12,812 nucleotides of DNA from Funneliformis mosseae (GCA_910592005.1 CAJVPP010003028.1:1-12812), one strand, 5' to 3'; numbered from the stretch's first letter, positions 1 to 8,293 are shown. Translations and numbers: made by a program. The notes: generated from the sequence alone by a model not told the origin.

Positions 1-337
1 TAATTAAGTAATATTATATATATTTTAAATAAAACTTTTTCATATTAAAATTATTTTATTGATTATATAATTTATTATATTTATAAATTGATTTTAATAA
101 TAAATAAATATAATTATTTATTTAAAATATATTATATAAATATAAATATTATAAAATTTTAACCTTGTTTATAAATATTTTTTAATAAATTATAATTTGA
201 TATACTTATATATATCTTTAATAGATTTATAATTTAAAAGTTTTCTAATATATTTCTTATTTTTAATTTTAATATTTAAATTTCTTACATTTTTAAATAA
301 ATATTTAATATTAAAATATTATAGCAATTAATAATTA
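1..337. other. AT-rich intergenic DNA, no gene seen
   Basis: This stretch is almost entirely A and T, with frequent stops in all frames. I see no gene, RNA or clear repeat unit. It ends at the TA dinucleotide (336-337) that borders the first miniature transposon. Confidence 0.7.
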
Positions 338-499
338 CAGTCAACCTCCTATATAGTCACACCCCTCAAAACTAAAAAAATTTGGTGTGATTAAATAAAA
401 GTTATATGATGTGACTATAGAAGAGGATTTTTAATAAGTTTTAACATAACAAAATGGAGGAGTGACTAATTAGGAGGTGACTATATAGGGGGTTGACTG
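338..499. mobile_element. 162-bp MITE, Tc1/mariner/pogo-like, TA target duplication
   Basis: The two ends form terminal inverted repeats of about 23 bp with one mismatch. The left end begins CAGTCAACCTCCTATATAG and the right end reads CAGTCAACCCCCTATATAG on the other strand. The element is bordered by TA at 336-337 and TA at 500-501, as expected for Tc1/mariner-type insertion. It has no coding capacity, so it would depend on a transposase made elsewhere. Inside, TAGTCAC or its complement GTGACTA occurs four times (354-360, 411-417, 462-468, 477-483), which may be subterminal transposase-binding sites. A smaller inverted repeat, TCACACC/GGTGTGA, lies at 357-363 and 384-390. The superfamily assignment rests on the TA duplication and the CAGT start only. 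Confidence 0.8.
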
Positions 500-517
500 T
501 ATTTTGATATTTTTAAC

Positions 518-842
518 TAAGGATGTTAAGCAGTCCTAAGCGGTCCTAAAAGTCCTAAGAAAATTACAAAGAATTATATTACAAATTTATTATGAAACTT
601 GTCTATTATAATGTTTTAATGAGCTACTAAATGAAAATATATAATAAACCCTTTTGAAATCCCAGAATTTTTTAAAATTTAAAATTTTAGGATTTAGGTC
701 CTATACTTGGCGATCACATCAAAATTGCCAATTTTGAATATCATTTTCAAATTAATTATAAAATTTTTATGACATTTTTGATGGAGGATACTTATTATAG
801 ATAAGTAATTAAGGACCGGTTAAGGACCGCTTAACATCCCTA
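518..842. mobile_element. 325-bp non-autonomous hAT-like MITE with 8-bp target duplication
   Basis: The left end reads TAAGGATGTTAAGCAGTCCT and the right end, on the other strand, reads TAGGGATGTTAAGCGGTCCT, so the first 20 bp differ at two positions. A perfect 8-bp direct repeat, TTTTTAAC, flanks it at 510-517 and 843-850. An 8-bp duplication with TA(A/G)GG termini is the hAT pattern. GTCCTAA is repeated about every 10 bp just inside the left end (three copies, roughly 533-557), and TTAAGGACC is repeated twice inside the right end. The interior has no open frame of useful size. Confidence 0.82.
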
Positions 843-850
843 TTTTTAAC

Positions 851-1387
851 TTTTTTATAATATAATGCTGTAAAAAGATATTTATAATATTTTGATTTTT
901 AAAAGAATTTGTTTTAAAATAATAATTTAATATTTCAAATTTATATTATTCTATTTTAGGATTTAAAAAATTAATCATTATAATCATTTTAACAATCGAT
1001 AAATGTTTCATTCATTTTAAAAAATAGTGTTACAAATAATTAGCTAATATGCCTAAAATCAGTAAGATTATATATAGATTAATAAATATTTTGATTTTTG
1101 ATATTAAAAATTGTCAAATTTGGTTGGTCGAATAAGACGATCTTTCGATTATGGTTGGGTGAAACGAGAAAGAAAAAACAACCACTTTTTTTAATGACCA
1201 TTTTTGGTAGTCGGTAATTAGATACGATGTAATAAAGTGACACGTTAATAATTTGTCGATCAAACAAATTATTCATTCACGAGCCATGTATTACAGATTA
1301 ATAATTTAACCTTTTTAAATTTCAAATTTTTTTTTTTTTTTTTTTTTTTTCCTTCTTTTTTGTTGTTTAACGCAAGCTTTTTTCAAA
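851..1387 (+). promoter_or_regulatory. Upstream region of the SH3 gene, with a 27-bp inverted repeat and a T24 run
   Basis: This is non-coding sequence between the hAT-like element and the SH3-gene start. A perfect 10-bp inverted repeat lies at 1247-1256 and 1264-1273 (AATAATTTGT, 7-base spacer, ACAAATTATT). A run of 24 T occupies 1327-1350 and ends 37 bp before the ATG. I see no good TATA box. The T run is of the kind that keeps nucleosomes off fungal promoters; whether it does so here is inference. Confidence 0.45.
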
Positions 1388-2568
1388 ATGAAAAAAGAAT
1401 CGCATGGTACACTTGATATTGGAATTCAACAACAGGGAACGTTTATTGCTTCCAAAGGTAAAAAGGACAAAAAAATCTTTTCCTATCAATTGTAAATTTT
1501 GCTATTAATACTTGAAATTGGTTATAATAGATGATATAAAGGAACAAAATAAAAATAATAATGTTTTCAAAGAATCTGCTGTAAAAATTGATAAGAAAGT
1601 CGACAATGGTATTAAAGTAAATAATAATGATGGTAATGTTAATGACAACAACAACAACAACAATAATAATAATGATAATGATAATATTATTTCTCAACCA
1701 ATTGATACAAAAGGCTCGGAAGTAAAATCAATGGAAATATCAAATGGAACAGAAATTCAACCTGTTACAACAAATGGAAATAGTCAAAACTGTATAGATA
1801 GTAGCATAAGAAATAATAAGAATAATAATAATAATAATGATAATGATAATTTTAATGAATCTTGTAATGATAAAAACAATAAAGGATTTGATGATGATAT
1901 GGATAAAGAACTTTTATGTAAAATTTCGGAAACTTTGGCCGAATTTTATGGTGGTGGAAGTAACGTTGATGAAATAGGGGAACCACAAAAGAAAAGGCCT
2001 CGTTCGGTAATTTGAATTTTATTCTTTTCAAATTTTAATCGTTCAATTCATTAACGTTTCTCATCTCTTTTACGGAATTGATTCAATTGATTTTAGTGTG
2101 CAAAAGGTAATTATTGTTATTGTGCAATTTCATTTCTTTTTTTATTTGCAAGTTGAATCCTGACTAAGTTCACATTCTTTTTTCCACTTAGAATATAGCA
2201 TCATCTCAATTGAGGGTGAAAACCAATTTCCCGAAATAAAAATTAGAGACTTTGCGTTTTCCACAGATGATCCTCGACATTGGGGTCAAAGGATTCCATC
2301 ATCATCAGATGGGGAAGATGATGATGATGAGTATACTAATAGGCGTGCGCGTGCATTATATGATTTTGTGGCAGAAAATCAAAACGAATTAAGTTTTCAA
2401 GAAGGAGATATTCTTTTGATACAATATCGTCAATGTGAGGGTTGGTTATTTGCGGAGTTAGATGAAAAAACTGGGCTAATACCTGACAATTATATTTTGT
2501 TGTTAGATGATGATATAGAAGAAGATGAATATGGTAATTGGGCCGAAGAAGGAGATAATAATGAATGA
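1388..2568 (+). CDS. Nbp2/Skb5-like SH3-domain adaptor protein, four exons
   Basis: The model joins 1388-1457, 1531-2006, 2097-2106 and 2192-2568, giving 310 residues and a TGA stop. All introns are GT-AG and the phases agree. The ATG at 1388 is chosen because exon 2 has no in-frame ATG until 1731. Residues 54-75 and about 117-140 are Asn/Asp-rich low complexity. Exon 4 opens with a segment containing IRDFAF and HWG (about 208-225), as in fungal Nbp2-type proteins, then an acidic Asp run, then an SH3 domain at about 238-291 with ALYDF (240-244), GW (269-270) and PDNYI (283-287). The tail is acidic. Yeast Nbp2 bridges the phosphatase Ptc1 to MAP-kinase kinases, and Skb5 acts on the fission yeast cell-integrity pathway; a similar cytoplasmic scaffold role is inferred here. 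There is no signal peptide or membrane segment. The SH3 call is firm, the Nbp2/Skb5 orthology fairly likely. Confidence 0.85.
1645..1691 (+). repeat. AAC/AAT/GAT trinucleotide repeat inside the SH3 gene
   Basis: A run of AAC codons passes into AAT and then GAT/AAT codons, encoding nine Asn followed by Asp-Asn alternation. Synonymous AAC and AAT blocks side by side suggest successive slippage expansions. The stretch stays in frame, so length change here alters only the linker. Confidence 0.8.
2097..2106 (+). other. 10-nt microexon (exon 3 of the SH3 gene)
   Basis: The ten bases TGTGCAAAAG are preceded by TTTTAG and followed by GTAATT. Exon 2 ends in phase 0 (after TCG at 2006) and exon 4, starting at 2192 after CACTTAG, needs one base from upstream to keep the SH3 frame. 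Joining exon 2 directly to 2192, or to the next AG at 2197-2198, breaks the frame, and read-through past 2106 meets a stop. Ten bases (three codons plus one) restore it exactly. A likely branch site, CTGAC/GACTAAG, lies about 23-30 bp before the exon-4 acceptor. Confidence 0.75.
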
Positions 2569-2817
2569 GACGGGAGGTTTTTTCCCCTTAGGTGAGCGAT
2601 GGACGGATTTATTGAAAGTTATTTCTTTTTCAATTCTTGTCAGGAAACATAATTGAATTAGAATGACTGTACATAAAAAATTTTCTTTTCCTTTTTTCCA
2701 GACTAACAATTTGAAATTTATTAGAATAAGAAATTTTCGTATTGTATTTTATAATTAGTGTACTTTATTTTTTTTCATCACATTGGTCAAACTAATTTAT
2801 GCAAAAAGATTGAACTT

Positions 2818-2823
2818 AATAAA
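2818..2823 (+). terminator. Candidate poly(A) signal AATAAA for the SH3 gene
   Basis: A perfect AATAAA hexamer lies about 250 nt after the SH3-gene stop codon. Such hexamers are common by chance in AT-rich DNA, so position is the main support. Confidence 0.35.
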
Positions 2824-2876
2824 AAATCAAACCAAACTAATATCAAAAATTTACAAAGTATCTTTGATTGTAATTT

Positions 2877-2882
2877 TTTATT
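2877..2882 (-). terminator. Candidate poly(A) signal AATAAA for the acetyl-CoA synthetase gene
   Basis: TTTATT on the plus strand reads AATAAA on the synthetase strand, about 130 nt after its stop codon. This is a plausible 3' untranslated length for a fungal gene. Confidence 0.4.
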
Positions 2883-2988
2883 GACATGAATGTTTCAACA
2901 TATAAAAACATGTAAAAGAAAAATATTTTCAATATAAATAATATAAATATACAAAAAATCTAAATTTAACAGATTCCCCAAATAAGAA

Positions 2989-3004
2989 GGGGGGGGGGGG
3001 GGGG
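2989..3004 (-). repeat. G16 homopolymer (C16 in the synthetase 3' UTR)
   Basis: Sixteen consecutive G on the plus strand lie 9 bp beyond the synthetase stop codon. The transcript would therefore carry C16 almost directly after TAA. This is one of only two long G/C runs in a very AT-rich window, the other being C13 at 9525-9537. Confidence 0.95.
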
Positions 3005-3013
3005 TTACACCCT

Positions 3014-5160
3014 TTAACTACTTTTAACCTTTTCAATTAGGACGGGAATAATGGAAGGATTATTTATGGTGCTTAAATCGCCTAGTTGATCAGCTTCACC
3101 AGAAACAATTTTTCTAAGAATACGTCTCATAATTTTACCACTACGAGTTTTAGGTAAATCATTAACAATATAAATTTTCCTGGGAGCAGCAAATGGACCA
3201 ATAACTTTTCTAACTTGTAAGATTAAATCTTTAACATCAGTTTTTTCTTCATTCGGTTTAAGAGTAGCAAAAGCGTGTACGCATTGACCCGTTAATTCAT
3301 CAGCAACACCAATCACAGCAGCTTCCGCAACAGCGTGGTGAAGGATCAAAGCAGATTCAATTTCAGCGGTAGATAATCGATGTCCACTAACGTTTATAAC
3401 ATCATCTACACGACCTCTGATCCAATAATAACCATCATTATCTCTACCAGCCCCATCCCCTGTGAAATAATAACCTTTAAAAGGTTTTAAATAAGTATCT
3501 AAATACCTATGATGATTTTTATAAACGGTCCTTGCCATTGAAGGCCAGGGCTGTCTAACCGCCAAAACTCCTTCAGCATTATTTCCTTTGATTTCTTCTC
3601 CTGTTGTGGGATCCAATATGACAGGGTCAATTCCAAAGAATGGGAAAGTAGCCGAACCTGGTTTCGTTGCGGTCGCACCAGGTAAAGGCGTAATAATTAT
3701 AGAACCGGTCTCTGTTTGCCAATAAGTATCCACGACAGTACATTCTTTCCTTCCAACAACCTCATAATACCATTCCCAAGCTTCAGGGTTAATTGGTTCA
3801 CCTACCGAACCGATAATTCTAAGGCTTGATAGATCATGACCTTTAACGTAATCATTCCCATATCTTCTTAATAACCTGATTGCAGTTGGGGCGGTATAAA
3901 ATTGAGTGATTTTATGCTTGGCAACCACTTCCCAATATCTACTTGGTGTAGGATAAACTGGGGTGGATTCGAATAAAACGGTTGTACCTCCATTTAACAG
4001 TGGCCCATAAATGATATAGGTGTGTCCTGTGATCCAACCAATATCTGCCATGCAACCATAAATATCATTTTCATGATAATCAAACACATATTTAAAGGTA
4101 ATCGCCGCTCCCAATAAATATCCTGCCGTAGTATGAAGAACTCCTTTAGGCTTTCCTGTCGACCCGGAGGTATAAAGTAAAAATAGAGGATCTTCTGCAT
4201 TAACGATTTCAGGTGGACAATAAGGTCGATGTTTTTCAATTTCCTCATGCCACCATAAATCTCGTGGGGCGGAAAATGGAACATCCGAACCGGTACGACG
4301 GAATACGAGGACGTGTTCAATTGTAGGACAATCCTTTACTGCATCATCAACGATTTTTTTGGTGGAAATGGTTTTACCACCGCGCATTCCTTCATCAGAT
4401 GTAATAACCAATCTACTTGAAGCATCTTGAATACGATCACGCAATGCATCAGACGAGAATCCGGCGAAGACAACGGAATGAACAGCACCTAATCTCGCAC
4501 ATGCCAAGAAAGCAACTACGGCTTCCGGAACCATGGGCATGTAAATGGCCACCGTGTCACCTTTCTTTATTCCTAATTCTTTTAAGGTGATGGCGAGACG
4601 ACAAACGTCACGTAAAAGTTCTTCATACGTGATATGACGAGAATTTCCAGGTTCATCAGCTTCATATATAATCGCGGTCTAATTATAACAATAATTTCAA
4701 CACGAGGAAAATTTTAGGTACGCGTTACGATAATCAACGTGCAAAAAAAAATATCCTAGCGTTATTTAAAATTACCTTTTTTGGATTGACAAGAGCGTGT
4801 CTATCAACACAGTTGTAGGAGGCGTTTAATTCACCTTCACGGAACCAAGCAACGTCACCATATTCAAACCCACTACCAGTAAGAACAGTTTCGAAAGGTT
4901 TGTGCCAATGAAGTAATTCTTTGGCGAACTATTAATTATATGTTATTTAATGTCATAAAATATAATTTTAAAAAGATATAGCGAACCAACATTATACTTA
5001 CTCTTCCCCAGAAAGTTTGAGGATCTTTAATACTTTCTTCATAAAGTTGTTTGTATTTTTCAATAGCATCAATATGAGGTTTGGGACATTTTTTAGAATC
5101 AAGAAGCCGTGAAGGTACTTGATAAGTATGGATATCGATGTTCATATGATCAGTAGACAT
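3014..5160 (-). CDS. Acetyl-CoA synthetase (AMP-forming), three exons
   Basis: On the minus strand the exons are 5160-5002, 4928-4776 and 4678-3014, giving 658 residues, close to E. coli Acs (about 650) and yeast Acs2 (about 680). Introns of 73 and 97 bp are GT-AG and both fall between codons. The enzyme turns acetate, ATP and CoA into acetyl-CoA, AMP and pyrophosphate through acetyl-AMP. Visible motifs are the phosphate loop [11 protein letters not shown] (273-283), GEPINPEAW (397-405), YWQTETG (423-429) with the Trp (424) that limits the acyl pocket to acetate, TGD (510-512), the hinge region GRVDDV with Asp529, and PKTRSGK with catalytic Lys619, the residue acetylated in bacterial Acs. There is no peroxisomal SKL-type end (it ends VKSS) and no clear targeting peptide, so a cytosolic or nuclear site is inferred, supplying lipid, glyoxylate-cycle or histone-acetylation needs. 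It appears intact. The yeast counterparts are ACS1/ACS2; which of them it matches cannot be decided here. Confidence 0.97.
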
Positions 5161-5221
5161 TTTATTTTATTTTTTTCGACGATTTTTTATTCGTAAAGTT
5201 AAAAGGGTAAAATTGGCATCT

Positions 5222-5229
5222 TATTTATA
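5222..5229 (-). promoter_or_regulatory. TATA box of the acetyl-CoA synthetase gene
   Basis: TATAAATA reads toward the gene about 62-69 bp upstream of its ATG. It matches the TATA consensus exactly and would allow a short 5' leader. No carbon-source regulator site is recognised with confidence. Confidence 0.45.
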
Positions 5230-5298
5230 CCATCTATATCCTAATTGAAACACAAAACCATCACTGCATTTTTGTTGATCAAATTACGTTAAATTTGG

Positions 5299-5731
5299 TT
5301 AACTAATTCCTTCTTGAATAGAAAAGTATTATGTGCATTGCAGTCATTTGCAGATTTATTAAAAACTATTTAATTACCAGTTTAGCTTTTTACAATAAAG
5401 CATTAAAAGATCCACTAAACATGGTTGATCTTTTTTTTTTTCATCTCTCTACACCCACAGCAATTTGAGGAGGTTTCATAAAATCATTGTTAACGTTCGT
5501 TTTTTTTATGGCAAAAAAATTCATGAATAAATTCATGTGAACCATAATTAGTCAATTATCGGAACTTGTAGAACGGTTTAAAAAAACAAAAAATGATAAA
5601 TTTTAATATTGTCTTCATAATCACAAAAGGTACCATCAATAATATACCTGTTTTCTATAATTTCAATAATCTGCAAATGGCAATAAAAATGCAGTGCGCA
5701 CATTTTAATACATTGTTGTCTTAGTTACAAA
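5299..5731. repeat. Imperfect inverted repeat pair upstream of the synthetase gene
   Basis: The arm at about 5299-5372 and the arm at about 5658-5731 are imperfect reverse complements. The best block is a perfect 12-bp match, CATTTGCAGATT at 5345-5356 against its complement at 5668-5679, with further matches ATGTGC (5331-5336 and 5698-5703), GTATT and AACTAA in the same order. A gap of several bases divides the arms. There is no clear target duplication and no coding capacity between the arms. It may be an old foldback element or a relic inverted duplication. Confidence 0.5.
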
Positions 5732-6296
5732 GTAATGTGAAAAAAAAAAATTTCAACCTGAGGGCGTCTGAAATTTACCATATTAAATTATTACAAATCA
5801 AGCGTAAACAAAAAAAAAAAAAAAAAAAAAAAAAAGGTTCTCGTTAAATTACCAATTAAAATTGTCACTGAATTCAATTATTTGAACGCGTCGACAAATA
5901 TTTACGTTGTACTGATATAAACTTTCTCATTTTAATTAATTTAGAATTTGAAATCTCTCCTTTTATTTTTCAGTTCCGGTCATAAAGAAGATAAATTACA
6001 GAGATTTTAGGAATCAAAGGGAGAACTTTTTTTTAAGAACAAGTAGTTCAAGATTTCTCCGCAAAAAAATTGGCATCATATCACAAATCAATCTACGTAA
6101 TAATCGATACGTTCGAAAATTTACAGAATCTATTATTGACAAGATATAAAAAAAATATCTCCTTGCCCAACAAAGTTTAAAGATAATCCGGTTTGTTGAT
6201 TTGAGATTAGTCGCCTTGTTGATGATGTTCTACAAACTTGTTTATTAAGAACAAAACAAATAGATATTCGTTGGGATAGGTTTAGGGTTTTCATAG
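5732..6296. other. Intergenic DNA with an A26 run
   Basis: No gene is seen. A run of 26 A occupies 5810-5835, a possible retroposed poly(A) tail or simple slippage product; no retroposon body or flanking duplication was identified next to it. One frame from about 6200 to 6300 is open for roughly 30 codons with no recognisable motif. Confidence 0.5.
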
Positions 6297-6814
6297 TCAC
6301 ATGACTTCGCAACTCTTACTAATCAAAGATTGAATCTGACAAATGGTTCTGGTAAAACCGAAATTTGGAAGTTTCTTTAATATCATCAATAAAATGTTGA
6401 AGATTTAGATAATGAGACAGATTTAGTTAAAGAATTCTTAAAAAAGAATCTTTCATAAATGAACTCTATAGTTGGACAATTTATCTGAGAACAAGAAATA
6501 TTTCAGTCAATCTGAGAGTTTAAATAAGGTAAAAAAATGTCAAGTGTTAATATATGGGACGATTTCTAAAAAAATCAGGTTCTGAGAATTCTTTTGTCTA
6601 AAATCAAGACTATTACTTTTAATCTAATAACATCAAAAAACTAAATCAAAATATTTAAAAATATTTTCCAGAACCTATGAATAGTTGCTTTCATATTTCT
6701 CATTTTACCAGCTAGACATTTGGGATAATATAGGATGAGATTTGGCAAGAACTGTTTAAGAATCGAAGGTTTATTATCATTGCTGTATATCAATCATTCC
6801 GACAACATTCTTAA
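6297..6814 (+). pseudogene. Possible decayed coding sequence with P-loop-like fragment
   Basis: Two short open stretches look protein-like. At 6300-6377 the frame reads through NGSGKTEIWKF, resembling a Walker A loop, and then stops. At 6734-6814, in another frame, 26 codons read DEIWQELFKNRRF followed by a hydrophobic stretch and Gln, then stop. Stops and frame changes separate them. The spacing of about 135 codons and the later basic-hydrophobic-Gln pattern loosely resemble P-loop ATPases of the HerA/FtsK/A32 type, but no Walker B is seen. I do not recognise the gene, and chance is a real alternative. Confidence 0.22.
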
Positions 6815-7325
6815 AGTTCTATAATAAAAATCGAATCACTCTTATTGGTCATGTATTTTCCGCACGGAATTCGGAGTTCGAATTTTTAATTCGTAGTTCA
6901 CTTGCGCAGTGAAAATTCTAAGATTCGGCATTTTACAATGATGTAATAAATATATCGATAACCTTCCAGTTTCCAAGTTTCTTTTCTGAACTCCTTTTTG
7001 TAATATGTAATTATGAGAGAATGGCGGAATTTAAGTTATAAACATTCTATATTTGTACTAAGTTTTAATTTCAAACTCGGAATATCGTAAATCGAATATT
7101 CTCTAATTTTCTTATATAAAGCTGATCACCTTTTTCAAAAAAAAAAAAAAAAAATAATTTTTTAGGATTTTCTTCGTTGACTTTTTTTTTTCTCTTTCTT
7201 TTTTCTTTTACATTTTTTTTTTTTTTTTTTTTTTCCCTTCACATTCTACTTTTGAAAAAAAATTTTATCCCCGAATTTCTCCCGCATCTTGTTTTCATCA
7301 TTTATAAAGCGTTTTAAATTCTACG
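6815..7325 (+). promoter_or_regulatory. Upstream region of the F-box gene, with TATA, A18 and T22 runs
   Basis: This is non-coding DNA before the F-box gene. TATATAAA at 7113-7120 lies about 206 bp before the ATG and could be the TATA box. A run of 18 A (7137-7154) and a run of 22 T (7213-7234) follow within about 115 bp, then a pyrimidine-rich leader. The closer TATAAA at 7303-7308 is too near the ATG to be a core promoter. A mostly open frame at about 6839-7039, broken by two stops, has no recognised motif. Confidence 0.4.
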
Positions 7326-8121
7326 ATGCTTTCAATATTTTCAAATATCACTTCATCTCGTACCAATTTTAAGTTACCACTAAAACATCACACCACTCTT
7401 CAACTAAAATCCAAATTATTAATACTTCCAAATGAATTATTGGCGGAAATCTGTGAGAATTTATTACCTCAAGATTTATTTTCACTCTCTTCAGTGTGCA
7501 AAGAGTTAAGGAATATTTTATGGTCGGATAAATCAATTATAACGCAACAAATCTGGCGTAATTCTCGTCATAAATTTTACCCTAGTCTAAAATCTCCACC
7601 ACTTATTGGTATGAGTGAACAACAATATCTCTGGCTAACGGTATTAGCCAAGAAATGTCAATTTTGTGATGAAAGCGATGTGAACTTGCTAAAAAAATAT
7701 TGGGAATTTCAAATTATTTGTTGTGAGACTTGTTTAAATAAACGAATGGAAAGGTACGTAATTAAGTTTTTTTTTTTTTATATATATATATGTGTGTGAT
7801 CTTTGGCTTTATCGTTTGCTAACTTCATTTTCTTATTCAAATCTTTATAGCCATCATACACTCTTGACAAAATATAATATACCCGAAGACGTGTTATCAA
7901 CTTGTTTATGTTTAGGAGATAAAGGATATTTATTGTCGAATATAAAAACCGCTCAAATTGAGTATTCGAAAGCGATGGATAAAGATAATTGGGTTACGCA
8001 TAAACAATTGGAAGTTATCGCCCAAAAGTGTAGAATTATTTCTATATTGTTGGATGAATTTCATTCTGATCATAAGCCAATGATCAATTTTGACTTTATA
8101 AATGAAAATGGATCAGAATAA
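7326..8121 (+). CDS. F-box protein with a CxxC pair, two exons
   Basis: Exons 7326-7753 and 7851-8121 encode 232 residues. The 97-bp intron has donor GTACGT, a likely branch site GCTAAC at about 7818-7823 and acceptor TTATAG, and the codon AG|C is split across it. Residues about 33-78 form an F-box: ILPNELLAEICENLL, then an LFSLSSVCKEL segment with the conserved Leu, Ser-Val-Cys and Trp positions. C111-x2-C114 and C133-x2-C136 follow, separated by a KYWEF segment; this Cys pattern is common in fungal F-box proteins and may bind zinc. An F-box binds Skp1 and so joins the protein to an SCF ubiquitin ligase. The target is unknown, since no LRR, WD40 or kelch repeats follow. The protein is short for its class, and a further 3' exon cannot be excluded. 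Confidence 0.83.
7779..7798 (+). repeat. TA/TG dinucleotide repeat in the F-box gene intron
   Basis: A short TA repeat passes into TG repeats, directly after a T run, inside the intron. It lies well before the proposed branch site, so length changes should be tolerated. Confidence 0.75.
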
Positions 8122-8293
8122 TAATAACAGCAGAAACGGCGATTATATAATATATACAATCAAAAAAAAAAAGTTACATAACGCATCTGTTAAATACATC
8201 AATAGATTAAATTCTTAGATTGACGCCAACTGTACTTGTCAGCCGTCACTTATTCACTTCATTTGAGACCAAATAACCTTTCTATAGAAATTC

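Larger units (their letters stand above)
2569..3013. other. Convergent 3' intergenic region between the SH3 and synthetase genes
   Basis: Both neighbouring genes end here, so this stretch must hold both 3' untranslated regions. It is AT-rich with no gene. Candidate poly(A) signals are AATAAA at 2818-2823 (+) and AATAAA on the minus strand at 2877-2882. If used, they would place the two transcript ends close together or overlapping. Confidence 0.6.

Noticed and set aside
1079..1276. 65-codon open frame on the minus strand upstream of the SH3 gene
   Set aside because: Composition is generic, no motif is seen, and it covers the 1247-1273 inverted repeat; it is best read as a chance frame.
1443..1697. 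Minus-strand frame with long Ile and Val runs
   Set aside because: It is the antisense of the Asn/Asp trinucleotide repeat in the SH3 gene.
2503..2709. Minus-strand frame overlapping the SH3 gene 3' end
   Set aside because: It is antisense to the acidic tail and 3' UTR and has no recognisable domain.
3994..4320. Second minus-strand frame inside the acetyl-CoA synthetase gene
   Set aside because: It is a shifted frame within exon 3, whose true frame carries all synthetase motifs.
4936..5001. Continuation of the synthetase first-exon frame past Trp-Gly-Arg
   Set aside because: It runs into the GTAAGT intron; splicing to 4928 resumes the conserved protein sequence.
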